This document shows, one piece after another, positions 25,322-34,505 of a stretch of DNA of 64,000 bases (its first letter is position 1; each line of letters begins with the position of its first letter). Under the pieces are notes generated by a model. That model did not search any database and was not told the origin of the DNA. It saw nothing but the letters and a program-made list of their open reading frames with translations. A program made the position numbers and the translations under genes. Origin of the DNA: PALG01 sp964495885 (lineage in GTDB: Bacteria; Bacteroidota; Bacteroidia; Flavobacteriales; Flavobacteriaceae); NCBI GenBank assembly GCA_964495885.1, contig CAZBWO010000002.1:180401-244400 (forward strand). The letters are read 5' to 3'.

Positions 25322-26263
25322 ATGAGTGAATTAAGTGTGAACCACTTATTGGGAATTAAATACATCACCGAAGAAGACATTCAACTCATCTTCGAAACCG
25401 CAGATCATTTCAAGGAAATCATTAACAGGCCTATTAAAAAAGTTCCTTCACTAAGGGACATAACTATTGCCAATCTATTTTTTGAGAATAGTACGCGAAC
25501 CCGACTTTCCTTTGAATTGGCAGAGAAACGTTTGTCTGCAGATGTCATTAATTTTTCAGCGGCATCCTCTTCCGTGAAAAAAGGGGAAACCTTAATAGAT
25601 ACCGTAAATAATATACTTTCCATGAAAGTAGATATGGTGGTGATGCGACACCCAAATCCAGGAGCTGGGGTGTTCCTCTCCAAACATATTGATGCAAGTA
25701 TTGTAAATGCAGGAGACGGAGCACATGAACATCCCACTCAAGCATTATTGGATTGTTATTCCATAAGGGAAAAACTAGGCGATGTTGCTAATAAAAATGT
25801 AGTCATTGTAGGCGATATTCTACATTCGAGGGTTGCCCTTTCCAATATTTTTGCCCTTCAGAAACTAGGCGCCAATGTAAAAGTATGTGGTCCTAAAACG
25901 CTAATTCCCAAATATATTGATAAACTAGGAGTGGAAGTGGAGCACAATCTTCAAAATGCTTTACAATGGTGTGACGTAGCGAATATGCTTCGTGTACAGA
26001 ATGAACGGATGGATATCAGTTATTTTCCTTCTACCCGTGAATACGCACAGCAATTTGGACTTACAAAGAAAATTCTGGACAATTTAGACAAGGAAATCGT
26101 AGTAATGCACCCAGGTCCTATCAATAGGGGGGTTGAAATTACCAGTGATGTTGCAGATAGTGACCAAGCCATTATTTTGGATCAAGTTCAAAATGGGGTT
26201 GCCATTCGGATGGCAGTGATTTACTTACTGGCCTCAAAAATTTTGCAATATGAAGATCGATAA
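25322..26263 (+). CDS. pyrB: Aspartate carbamoyltransferase, catalytic subunit
   Basis: Condenses carbamoyl phosphate with aspartate, the committed step of pyrimidine synthesis. It has 313 residues from the ATG at 25322; a TTG at 25310 lies within pyrR. The carbamoyl-phosphate loop STRTR is at S57-R61, HPTQALLD near 135, and MHPGPINRGVEI near 260. No pyrI regulatory subunit gene is adjacent, so the enzyme is likely a trimer without the E. coli-type CTP control. It overlaps the next gene by 14 bases. Confidence 0.96.
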   Translation: MSELSVNHLLGIKYITEEDIQLIFETADHFKEIINRPIKKVPSLRDITIANLFFENSTRTRLSFELAEKRLSADVINFSAASSSVKKGETLIDTVNNILSMKVDMVVMRHPNPGAGVFLSKHIDASIVNAGDGAHEHPTQALLDCYSIREKLGDVANKNVVIVGDILHSRVALSNIFALQKLGANVKVCGPKTLIPKYIDKLGVEVEHNLQNALQWCDVANMLRVQNERMDISYFPSTREYAQQFGLTKKILDNLDKEIVVMHPGPINRGVEITSDVADSDQAIILDQVQNGVAIRMAVIYLLASKILQYEDR

Positions 26264-26585
26264 TAAAGAAAACTATACCGTGTTAGCAGACGATAGGGGG
26301 GCTTTTTCAGATTTTGCTCCTTTCGTCACACAACAAGTATTGGAACACTTTCAGAATACAAATATCATCATTGATCTTCAAAAATATACCCATATCGCCT
26401 TAGAGGAAATTTTGGAATTATTAGAACTTTCCAATAAACACCGTGCACAAAAAAACTCCTTGGTCATTGTGAATGATGCCATTAACCCAGATGATATTCC
26501 AGCAGAATTAGTGGTTGTTCCAACCTTGCAGGAAGCAGAGGATATCATTGAAATGGAAGATATAGAACGTGATTTGGGTTTTTAA
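26250..26585 (+). CDS. Small STAS-like protein between pyrB and rnz
   Basis: A 111-residue cytoplasmic protein. The pattern of a central strand NIIIDLQKYTHI, the following helix LEEILELLELSNKHRAQ, the strand NSLVIVND, and an acidic C-terminal helix EAEDIIEMEDIERDLGF suggests an anti-sigma-antagonist (STAS) fold. I see no conserved phosphorylatable serine at the usual place. It overlaps pyrB by 14 bases and ends 9 bases before rnz, so it is translationally linked to both. Homologues are often labelled 'ribonuclease Z' by neighbourhood only; it lacks the metallo-beta-lactamase motif. Confidence 0.6.
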   Translation: MKIDNKENYTVLADDRGAFSDFAPFVTQQVLEHFQNTNIIIDLQKYTHIALEEILELLELSNKHRAQKNSLVIVNDAINPDDIPAELVVVPTLQEAEDIIEMEDIERDLGF

Positions 26586-26594
26586 AAAATAAAG

Positions 26595-27500
26595 ATGAAG
26601 CTTACGATATTGGGCTGCCATTCTGCTACACCAAGGGTGAATTACCATCCTACGGCCCAAGTGCTTGAAATGAGTGGTCATTTGTTTTTAATAGATTGTG
26701 GGGAGGGAACTCAAATACAATTGCGCCGTACCAAGGTAAAGTTTTCTCGAATCAAACATATTTTCATTTCTCACTTGCACGGCGATCATTTTTTCGGATT
26801 GGTTGGCCTTATTTCCACTTTTAGATTACTTGGAAGGGAAGCCGAATTACATATTTATGGACCTGTTGGAATTAAGGAGGCCATTACCCTTCAGTTAAAA
26901 TTGGGAAATAGTTGGACCAATTACCCCCTGCTATTTCATGAATTAGATGCGATGGAACCGAAATTGATATTTGAGGATGATATGGTCTCGGTAACCACAA
27001 TTCCTTTAAATCATCGAGTGTATACAAATGGTTTTTTATTTCAGGAAAAACTTGGAGAACGAAAATTGAATATAGATGCCGCGGAAAAGGCAGAAATAGA
27101 TCAGGTTTATTTTAATAAATTGAAGCAGGGACTGGATGTTGAAAATAGATTTGGGGAGCTGATAGGAAATGAGTTGGTTACCTTTGCTCCAGATCCTCCT
27201 GAAAGCTATGCGTACTGTAGTGATACGGCTTATTTCCCAGAAATTATTACTCAAATTTCGGAAAGTACCGTATTATACCATGAATCCACATTTTTGGAAT
27301 CCCATGCGCATTTATGTGATAAAACAAAGCACAGTACCGCAGCGGAAGCTGCAAAAATAGCAGCTTCTGCAAAAGTTGGTCATCTTATTTTAGGGCACTA
27401 TTCTGGCCGCTATAGTGATTATGAGCTCTTCCGTGAAGAGGCTAAAAAATATTTTGACAAGGTACATTTAGCTGAGGATGGAAAAGTATTCGAATTTTAA
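26595..27500 (+). CDS. rnz: Ribonuclease Z
   Basis: Zinc endonuclease that trims tRNA 3' trailers. It has 301 residues. The metallo-beta-lactamase core shows HLHGDH (H60-H65), followed by GLISTFRLLGR; the exosite region lies around residues 150-210; and the late motifs SDT (near 215) and LGHYSGRY with a histidine ligand (near 270) complete the site. This matters here because the two tRNA genes at the window end carry no encoded CCA, which makes RNase Z processing the expected route. Confidence 0.96.
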   Translation: MKLTILGCHSATPRVNYHPTAQVLEMSGHLFLIDCGEGTQIQLRRTKVKFSRIKHIFISHLHGDHFFGLVGLISTFRLLGREAELHIYGPVGIKEAITLQLKLGNSWTNYPLLFHELDAMEPKLIFEDDMVSVTTIPLNHRVYTNGFLFQEKLGERKLNIDAAEKAEIDQVYFNKLKQGLDVENRFGELIGNELVTFAPDPPESYAYCSDTAYFPEIITQISESTVLYHESTFLESHAHLCDKTKHSTAAEAAKIAASAKVGHLILGHYSGRYSDYELFREEAKKYFDKVHLAEDGKVFEF

Positions 27501-27602
27501 TACCTAGTTCATTTAACCCAAATTTAAATACGAGATAGTTTTTCAAACTTTAAAAATCCCGTAAATTGCAGTTTAGCTTCTAATTTTAACACGATATATT
27601 TC

Positions 27603-28247
27603 ATGAGGGATAACCTTCACGATTACCGAAAAAGCTACGGAAAAGGAAAGTTAGATAAAGAAACTTCCGATTCCAACCCATTTCAGCAATTTCGTAAATG
27701 GTTTTACGATGTGCAAAATGCTGGAGGTGTTGATGAAGTAAATGCAATGACCCTAACAACGATTGGAGTTGATGGTTTTCCAAAGGGCAGGGTGGTATTG
27801 TTAAAGAAGTATGATGAAAATGGATTTTATTTCTACACCAATTATGATAGCGAAAAAGGAAAATCCATTGCTGCATGCCCAAACGTGTCTTTATCCTTTT
27901 TTTGGCCCAATACAGAACGCCAAATTATCATAAAGGGAGTAGCAGAAAAGACTTCTGTTTCAGATTCTGAAAATTATTTCGCTTCTCGTCCCAAGGGGAG
28001 TCAGTTGGGAGCCTTGGTAAGTGATCAAAGCAGTGTGGTTGAGAGTAGGGAGCAACTGGAAAATGAATTGGCTTTACTTGAACGGCAATACGATGGTAAA
28101 GAAGTACCTAAACCAGAAAACTGGGGAGGATACCTTGTGCGTCCTATTTCGTTTGAATTCTGGCAAGGAAGGGCAAATAGATTACACGATAGAATACGCT
28201 ACACTTTAAATGATCTAGATTGGGAAATAGAACGTCTTGCACCTTAA
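27603..28247 (+). CDS. pdxH: Pyridoxamine 5'-phosphate oxidase
   Basis: FMN-dependent oxidase that makes pyridoxal 5'-phosphate from PNP or PMP. The 214 residues are typical. FMN-contacting GRVVLLKKYDENGFYFYTN (about 60-80) and SFFWPNTERQ (near 100), SRPKGSQLGALVSDQSS (near 128) and the C-terminal FWQGRANRLHDRIRY (about 185-199) are all present. A TAAATTGC, one change from the -7 consensus, lies about 35 bases upstream. sixA follows after 22 bases. Confidence 0.96.
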   Translation: MRDNLHDYRKSYGKGKLDKETSDSNPFQQFRKWFYDVQNAGGVDEVNAMTLTTIGVDGFPKGRVVLLKKYDENGFYFYTNYDSEKGKSIAACPNVSLSFFWPNTERQIIIKGVAEKTSVSDSENYFASRPKGSQLGALVSDQSSVVESREQLENELALLERQYDGKEVPKPENWGGYLVRPISFEFWQGRANRLHDRIRYTLNDLDWEIERLAP

Positions 28248-28269
28248 CTAACAACTAAAAAACCAACTA

Positions 28270-28761
28270 ATGAAAACCCTTTACATGGTCCGTCATGCGA
28301 AATCCTCATGGAAACATGATGTAATAGATCACAAAAGACCACTTAAAACACGAGGTGAAAATGACGCCGAATTGACCTCTGCTTATGTTTCAGCTAATTT
28401 TGATCCACCACAAAAAATAATAACTAGTGATGCGGTTAGGGCACTCACAACAGCCCATTATTTTAAAAAGGCTTACGGCATTGCTGATAATGATTTTCTG
28501 GTAAATCATAATTTATATGATTTTAGTGGGCACAAGGTTATGGAAATTATTAGAACCATAGATGATTCATTGGAAACCGTAATGATTGTAGGGCATAATC
28601 ATGCTTTTACTTCCATTGCCAATATGTTGGGTAATAAATATTTGGAAAACGTACCAACTTGCGGATTTGTGAAAATTGAATTTGAAGAAGATTCCTGGAA
28701 CAATATAACAACAGGCAAAACAAAGGCTACCATCTTCCCAAAAGAATTAAAAAATAAATGA
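28270..28761 (+). CDS. sixA: SixA-like phosphohistidine phosphatase
   Basis: A 163-residue member of the histidine (RHG) phosphatase superfamily. The catalytic RHA motif is R8-H9, in MVRHAKSSW, with the second histidine in VGHNHAF. The E. coli relative removes phosphate from histidine residues of phosphotransfer proteins. Its stop overlaps the ppk1 start as ATGA, so it is tightly coupled to an enzyme that works through a phosphohistidine. The substrate is otherwise unknown. Confidence 0.85.
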   Translation: MKTLYMVRHAKSSWKHDVIDHKRPLKTRGENDAELTSAYVSANFDPPQKIITSDAVRALTTAHYFKKAYGIADNDFLVNHNLYDFSGHKVMEIIRTIDDSLETVMIVGHNHAFTSIANMLGNKYLENVPTCGFVKIEFEEDSWNNITTGKTKATIFPKELKNK

Positions 28762-30845
28762 AACTTATTTCCACTTCAAAGAAAACCAATCATATTTATG
28801 CCAATAGGGATTTAAGTTGGCTTCAATTTAATGCCCGGGTACTTCAGGAAGCGGAAGATCCTACAGTTCCACTCTTGGAGCGGCTTCGGTTTTTGGGAAT
28901 TTTCTCTAATAATTTAGATGAATTTTTCAAGGTGCGGTATGCTACCATTAAACGTATTGTGGAAGCTGGTAAAGGAGGCCGAAAAGCATTGGGTGGTGTT
29001 TCAGCAACAGAACTTTTGGAGGAAATTACCCAAACAGTGATTGACCAGCAGCAATTAAGCATGAGTATTCTGCGTGATATTGAAAGTGAACTGGAAGCAG
29101 AAGGAATTTACATCATCAACGAAACCGAAATTTCTTCGGCACAGAGTAAATTTATTTCAGATTATTTCATTCGGGTGGTGAGCCCAGCACTAGTGACCAT
29201 CATGCTTTCCGAAGTAGAAGAGTTTCCTTCCCTAAAGGATAGTGCAGCATACCTAGCGGTTAGGATGATCATGAAAGAGCAGGATAAGACATTTCAGCAT
29301 AAAATAAATTATGCACTTATTGAAATCCCTCGGGTGATTGATCGTTTTGTGGTTTTACCGGAAGAAGACGGAAAAAAGTATATCATCATTTTGGATGACC
29401 TCATTAGGCATTGTTTGGGTAATATCTTTAGTCTTTTTCAATATGAAGAGATTACTGCCCATATGATTAAGATTACAAGGGATGCAGCATTGGATTTAGA
29501 TAGCGACTTAAGCCGTAGTTTTTTGGAGAAAATTTCAAAAAGTGTTGCCCGAAGAAGTAGTGCAGATCCTGTAAGGTTCGTCTATGATAAAACCATAGAT
29601 GCAGATACTTTGGAGTTTTTGATGAAGAAAATGGGCATTGATAGAACAGATAGCATCATCCCTGGTGGGCGTTATCATAATAGGCGGGATTATATGAAAT
29701 TCCCTAGTTTGGGACGCAAGGATTTACTTTATAAAGTGAATGATCCCCTTCCCATCAAAGGATTGAGCCTTCAAGGAAGTTTACTGAAAGAAATTGCCAA
29801 AAAGGATTATTTGCTGCATGCCCCTTATCAAACATTTAGTTATGTTGTGAAATTTCTTCGGGAAGCCGCATTAGACCCACACGTACAATCTATTAAAATC
29901 ACGATTTACAGACTGGCTGAAGTTTCCCACATTGCCAGCTCCCTTATAAATGCTGCAAAGAATGGAAAAGAAGTCATCGTTCAAATTGAATTGCAAGCCC
30001 GTTTTGATGAAGCAGCAAACATCAATTATGCAGAGCAAATGCAGGAAGAAGGAGTGAAATTGATATTTGGGGTGCAAGGACTAAAAGTGCATTGCAAGGC
30101 TTGTGTGGTAGAGCGATTGGAAGCTGGTAAGCTAAAGCGCTATTCTTTTGTGAGTACAGGGAATTTTAACGAGTCAACCGCACGCATTTATACAGACTAT
30201 ACCCTTTTTACGGCAAATGATGAAATAGCTAAGGAAATTAATAAGGTGTTCAACTTTTTTGAAGTCAACTATAAAATTAAGAAGTATAGGCATTTAATTG
30301 TATCACCACATTACACTCGAACTGCATTCTACAATATGATTGAAAAGGAGATTGCAAACCATAAAAAAGGCTTGCCTAGCGGAATTAAAATCAAGCAGAA
30401 TAGCCTTTCAGACTTTAAAATGATTGATAAGCTGTATGAAGCCAGTAAGGCTGGGGTGAAAATTGAAATGATTGTGCGCGGTATTTGCTGTCTAATCCCA
30501 GAGGAAGAAGGAATGAGTGAAAATATTGAAGTAATTAGTATTGTTGACAAATTCCTGGAACACCCCAGACTGTATATTTTCGAAAATGGGGGAGCACCTA
30601 AGTATTATATTTCCTCTGCAGATTTTATGACCAGAAACCTTGATACCCGTGTTGAAATTACCTGTCCAATTTATGATGAGGATATCCAAACGGAATTGCT
30701 GGAAACCTTTGAAATTTGTTGGAGAGATAATGTAAAAGCGAGAAAGATTACGAAGTTTCAAGAGAATACTTATGTTGCGAATGAGCTTCCGAAGTATCGA
30801 TCTCAGTTTGCCCTATATGATTACTATAAAAATAAATTGAATTAA
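28758..30845 (+). CDS. ppk1: Polyphosphate kinase 1
   Basis: Polymerises the terminal phosphate of ATP into polyphosphate at the membrane. The 695 residues are the usual length. An N-terminal domain with NRDLSWLQFNARVL (about 16-29) precedes the PLD-like catalytic halves. The phosphorylated histidine is H445 in LKVHCKACVV, and the metal and ATP region STGNFNESTARIYTD follows (about 470-485). It forms a cassette with sixA (4-base overlap) and ppx (next gene after one base), joining synthesis and degradation in one transcript. Confidence 0.97.
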   Translation: MKLISTSKKTNHIYANRDLSWLQFNARVLQEAEDPTVPLLERLRFLGIFSNNLDEFFKVRYATIKRIVEAGKGGRKALGGVSATELLEEITQTVIDQQQLSMSILRDIESELEAEGIYIINETEISSAQSKFISDYFIRVVSPALVTIMLSEVEEFPSLKDSAAYLAVRMIMKEQDKTFQHKINYALIEIPRVIDRFVVLPEEDGKKYIIILDDLIRHCLGNIFSLFQYEEITAHMIKITRDAALDLDSDLSRSFLEKISKSVARRSSADPVRFVYDKTIDADTLEFLMKKMGIDRTDSIIPGGRYHNRRDYMKFPSLGRKDLLYKVNDPLPIKGLSLQGSLLKEIAKKDYLLHAPYQTFSYVVKFLREAALDPHVQSIKITIYRLAEVSHIASSLINAAKNGKEVIVQIELQARFDEAANINYAEQMQEEGVKLIFGVQGLKVHCKACVVERLEAGKLKRYSFVSTGNFNESTARIYTDYTLFTANDEIAKEINKVFNFFEVNYKIKKYRHLIVSPHYTRTAFYNMIEKEIANHKKGLPSGIKIKQNSLSDFKMIDKLYEASKAGVKIEMIVRGICCLIPEEEGMSENIEVISIVDKFLEHPRLYIFENGGAPKYYISSADFMTRNLDTRVEITCPIYDEDIQTELLETFEICWRDNVKARKITKFQENTYVANELPKYRSQFALYDYYKNKLN

Positions 30846-30846
30846 T

Positions 30847-31752
30847 TTGTTGAATATCGAAAAATACGCAGCCATTGATATTGGCTCAAATGCAATACGA
30901 TTGCTTATTTCCACCGTAACTGAAATGGGGGAGAAACCACCGCATTTCAAAAAAACCTCTTTGGTGCGGGTTCCCATTAGGTTAGGGGCAGATGTATTTT
31001 TGACGGGAGCTATTTCCGAGGCGAAGACCCAAGCCATGATGGATGCCATGTCTGCGTTTCAATTATTAATGAAAACCCATAATGTCAAAGCATATAGGGC
31101 TTGTGCTACTTCTGCAATGCGGGAGGCAAACAATGGAGAGGAAGTGGCGCGAAAAATTGCCGAACATACTGGAATTGAAATTGAAATCATTGATGGCGAA
31201 GTAGAAGCTTCGCTTATTGCTTCAACAGATTTACGAGATCTCATAGATTCTGAAAAGACCTTCCTATATGTGGATGTTGGTGGTGGAAGTACAGAGTTTA
31301 CGGTGTTTGCCGAAGGCCGAGTGATAGAGTCCAAATCCTTTAAATTAGGTACCGTGCGGGTATTAAATGATATGATGGGAGAGTCTATTTGGAAAGATGT
31401 GAAGAAGTGGATTGAAAAGCATACCAAAAAATATGAAAAAGTAAGTCTTATTGGTTCTGGAGGGAATATCAACAGTATTTATAAGGCCAGTGGAAAGAAA
31501 ATAGGAAAACCGCTTAGTTATTTTTTCTTGTCAGATTACTACGAAAAACTGAAATCCTACACCTATCATGAGCGGATTTATGAGTTGCAGATGAATGCAG
31601 ACCGTGCCGATGTGATTATTCCTGCTACCCGCATTTATCTCTCAGCCATGAAATGGAGTAAGTCTAAGAATATCTATGTGCCTAAAATTGGACTCTCAGA
31701 TGGTATCATCAAATACCTCTACAATCAAAAATTTAAACATACTGGATTGTAA
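30847..31752 (+). CDS. ppx: Ppx/GppA family exopolyphosphatase
   Basis: Releases phosphate from polyphosphate ends, or acts on pppGpp. The 301-residue protein has only the two actin-like domains and lacks the C-terminal HD domain of E. coli Ppx. The motifs are AAIDIGSNAIRLLI near the start and VDVGGGSTEF near 140. Translation begins at TTG (30847, or the next codon, also TTG), one base after the ppk1 stop, which suggests low, coupled expression. It is separated from the next gene by 78 bases. Confidence 0.92.
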   Translation: MLNIEKYAAIDIGSNAIRLLISTVTEMGEKPPHFKKTSLVRVPIRLGADVFLTGAISEAKTQAMMDAMSAFQLLMKTHNVKAYRACATSAMREANNGEEVARKIAEHTGIEIEIIDGEVEASLIASTDLRDLIDSEKTFLYVDVGGGSTEFTVFAEGRVIESKSFKLGTVRVLNDMMGESIWKDVKKWIEKHTKKYEKVSLIGSGGNINSIYKASGKKIGKPLSYFFLSDYYEKLKSYTYHERIYELQMNADRADVIIPATRIYLSAMKWSKSKNIYVPKIGLSDGIIKYLYNQKFKHTGL

Positions 31753-31830
31753 ACCTTTTTACGCAGTTTTTGTTTATCTTTAAAAAGTCTCAAAATGCAT
31801 AAATAAAAACGGCTTATTTCCTTACTATAT

Positions 31831-33036
31831 ATGATTCAACCTACGATTCCAGCCAATGAATCCCAGCGTTTAAAAGCTTTACAAAAGTTAAACATAGTAG
31901 ATTCAGATTCTGAACAGGAATACGATAACATTACTCAGCTAGCTAAATTTATTTCAGGGGTTTCTGTCTCAATGATTTCACTTATAGATGTTAATCGCCA
32001 ATGGTTTAAATCGAAAGTAGGTATTGAGCTTTGTGAGAGTTCTCGTGAAAATTCATTTTGTGGACACGCCATTTTAACTCCGGAAGAGCCTATGATTGTT
32101 CCAGATGCTAAAAAGGACGTTCGATTCCAAGGAAATCCTTTTACCACTGCAGATAACCCCGTTATATTTTATGCTGGATTTCCTATTTTAGACCCAGATG
32201 GGTACGCGCTAGGTACTTTATGCGTGATTGATAGCAAGCCGAAGGAACTCCATAAAAATCAAATTCACCAATTAAAGATTCTTGCCAAACAAGTTGAAAA
32301 GCTACTCGAACTTCGAAAGAGAAATATTGAGCTTTTGGAGACAAAGGAACATTTAGCAAAGCACAACAATTTATTGAAAAGCTTTGCGGGTCTTGTTTCC
32401 CATGATATGAAAATGCCTTTATCTAATTTAATTCTTACCACAGATATCCTGCGAAAGGAATATAGTGGTCAGTTTGATGACAAAGGCAGGGAATACCTTG
32501 ATTACCTTAAAAAAACTTCTTTTTCCTTAAGTAATTACATTTCCAACATCCTAGATCATTATGAAGCAACAGCCTATGAAAAGCAAGATTACAAGGCGTT
32601 TGAACTAAATGAGATGCTTGAAGATATCGTGGATATGCTGGATATTAGGTACGATTGCGAACTGCATTTGCCTGAAGGAAACCCAGTTGTAACTTGTAAT
32701 CAAGTAGCATTAAAACAGATTTTCATTAACCTTATAGGAAATAGCCTAAAATACAATGACAAGGATACTATTGTCATTGATTTGGGTTTTGAAGAAAAAG
32801 AGGATCAGTATCTTTTTTATGTAAAAGACAATGGAATGGGTATTGAAGAGGATGAATTGGAAGTTATCTTCGAACTCTTCAAGACCTCTGGAAAGCCAGA
32901 TAGAGAAGGTAATATGGGGCACGGAATCGGACTTTCAACCGTTAAGAAATTAGTAGAAGCCTTGGGGGGCGAAATTAGCATTTCCTCTACTTTTGGAGAA
33001 GGGGCTACCTTTTCATTTTCAATTGAAAAACCCTAA
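31831..33036 (+). CDS. GAF-domain sensor histidine kinase
   Basis: A 401-residue soluble kinase. An N-terminal GAF domain (about 1-165) includes FCGHAIL and GYALGTLCVIDS, a pattern also seen in small-molecule sensing GAFs. It is followed by a coiled-coil linker and a HisKA domain with phospho-acceptor H191 in VSHDMKMPLSNL, and an ATPase domain with the N box NLIGNSLKYND, G1 DNGMGI and G2 GHGIGLS. No transmembrane segment is present, so it senses an internal signal. No response regulator is adjacent; its partner is unknown. Confidence 0.9.
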   Translation: MIQPTIPANESQRLKALQKLNIVDSDSEQEYDNITQLAKFISGVSVSMISLIDVNRQWFKSKVGIELCESSRENSFCGHAILTPEEPMIVPDAKKDVRFQGNPFTTADNPVIFYAGFPILDPDGYALGTLCVIDSKPKELHKNQIHQLKILAKQVEKLLELRKRNIELLETKEHLAKHNNLLKSFAGLVSHDMKMPLSNLILTTDILRKEYSGQFDDKGREYLDYLKKTSFSLSNYISNILDHYEATAYEKQDYKAFELNEMLEDIVDMLDIRYDCELHLPEGNPVVTCNQVALKQIFINLIGNSLKYNDKDTIVIDLGFEEKEDQYLFYVKDNGMGIEEDELEVIFELFKTSGKPDREGNMGHGIGLSTVKKLVEALGGEISISSTFGEGATFSFSIEKP

Positions 33037-33043
33037 TTCAGTA

Positions 33044-33583
33044 TTACAATAATTTTGAAGCAATTTCTTTCCAATTTTTAACCCGCTCATGTGCATGTTC
33101 TTGGTTGTTGGCGTTATGCGGTTGGTGAAATAGTAAGGTTCTCCCTTCAAAATAGTCAAGGTTTTTGAAATGATCATCAATCATAATATCTCCCTTCACG
33201 ATAGTTTTATAACCGCATAATACAATATGTTTCCAAGATATAAAGGGGAAATGTTCTTCAAGCCAATCATATTTTTCACGAAGGCTATTGGGAAACTCCA
33301 TTGCAGCAGACACAATAAATACCTCATACTTATTTTGTAGTTCCTTCAAAGTTTCCACTGCCTCGGGAATCACAGGCGCCGTTCTAAAAAATCCTTCTTG
33401 CCGAACATGTATTTTACCATTTGGAAACGCTTCAATTTCATTGATGCCTGTCACTTCGGAAAGTTGAATCCTCTTACCTGATTCCTTTTCTTCAAAATTG
33501 ATAAATTGTTGGTATACATCTGCTAAGACACCGTCCATGTCAACTATCAATCGTTTATTTTTTATATTTTCCATCTTATTCAA
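33044..33583 (-). CDS. 5'(3')-deoxyribonucleotidase family HAD phosphatase
   Basis: A 179-residue HAD-superfamily protein resembling the NT5C group that dephosphorylates nucleoside monophosphates. Motif I DMDGVLAD (about 13-20) holds the two catalytic aspartates, motif II is VSAAMEFP (about 94), and motif IV MIDDHFKN (near 133) supplies the acidic pair. The FPNGK and RQEGFFRTAPVIPEAVE blocks are typical of the group. Two in-frame starts exist (ATG at 33583 and 9 bases later). It faces the histidine kinase gene convergently. Confidence 0.83.
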   Translation of the reverse strand: MNKMENIKNKRLIVDMDGVLADVYQQFINFEEKESGKRIQLSEVTGINEIEAFPNGKIHVRQEGFFRTAPVIPEAVETLKELQNKYEVFIVSAAMEFPNSLREKYDWLEEHFPFISWKHIVLCGYKTIVKGDIMIDDHFKNLDYFEGRTLLFHQPHNANNQEHAHERVKNWKEIASKLL

Positions 33584-33638
33584 TTACTAAAATAGCATAC
33601 TATTTTTCGAGTGCCTACTAACAGACATTACCAAAAAA

Positions 33639-34505
33639 TTAATTTTTGAAATAATAGGTTGCGAAGTATTCTGAAAAAATACTTGCCCCTTCATCATTAA
33701 GATGCGTCACATTCATAAAGAGTGTTTTGTTTTGATACAAATTTGAAAAATCGCTGTAGTTAGGGAGGAAATCTTTATAAAAAGAAAAGTCAAAAGTAGA
33801 TTGATAAATAGGTGAAGTGAAAAAGTACAACTTGATATTCAATTCTTGGCAAATTTCTACTATTTCCAGCAGATGAGCATTTGGGAGTTTATTCAATTCC
33901 GCAGCAGCCTTGCCTTCCTTTTGCATGACCGTATAAACAGGTTGATACCCTAAATATTCATAGGTCTGATTTTTATCTCCAAGTTGCGTTAGAAGTATTT
34001 CCCTACTGCCAATTTTGGGTCCAAACTTGGCATATCGATAATATGGGATATAATGGTAATAGGAATAGTACTTACCATAAGGTTTGAAAGCATTAAAAAT
34101 ATCTTGTTCTATGATGTAAGGCATCCAAGGAATACTTCCAAGGGGGTCAGGTGTTTCTTCCGTTCTATAATCTGTTTGTACAAAAACATAGCTTGGAGTT
34201 CCTTTTTTCAAGTATTCTTTCAGCATTAGTTTAAGTTCTAAAGGTCCGCTGGCATCAATGGCTAAGTTTATTCCTTGCAACCCGGTTAGACTATCAATAC
34301 GTTTTGGTTGCAAAAAATTTAAGGTTCTGGAAGAGCCTAGCAGGATATAATCATAGGGAGGATTTTTTTCCATGGATTTTACCCATTTAATTTTATTCCG
34401 AAGGGTTCCATGATAGGAATAATATGAAAATAGGGCTTCGAGGGCATAAGCACTTACTGTTAGGCAGACTAGTAAATAAATCGTGTATTTGATGAGTTTT
34501 TTCAT
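33639..34505 (-). CDS. Membrane-anchored SGNH-like protein paired with MBOAT
   Basis: A 288-residue protein with one N-terminal transmembrane helix (about 6-26). After it, LLGSSRT (57-61) matches the GDS-like block I of AlgJ/AlgX-type SGNH proteins, and HLNDEGASIF near the C-terminus resembles the block V Asp/His region. This implies a periplasmic acyl-transfer or esterase role. It starts one base beyond the stop of the MBOAT gene, matching the AlgI-AlgJ style pairing. The acylated polymer is not defined by any nearby gene. Confidence 0.7.
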   Translation of the reverse strand: MKKLIKYTIYLLVCLTVSAYALEALFSYYSYHGTLRNKIKWVKSMEKNPPYDYILLGSSRTLNFLQPKRIDSLTGLQGINLAIDASGPLELKLMLKEYLKKGTPSYVFVQTDYRTEETPDPLGSIPWMPYIIEQDIFNAFKPYGKYYSYYHYIPYYRYAKFGPKIGSREILLTQLGDKNQTYEYLGYQPVYTVMQKEGKAAAELNKLPNAHLLEIVEICQELNIKLYFFTSPIYQSTFDFSFYKDFLPNYSDFSNLYQNKTLFMNVTHLNDEGASIFSEYFATYYFKN

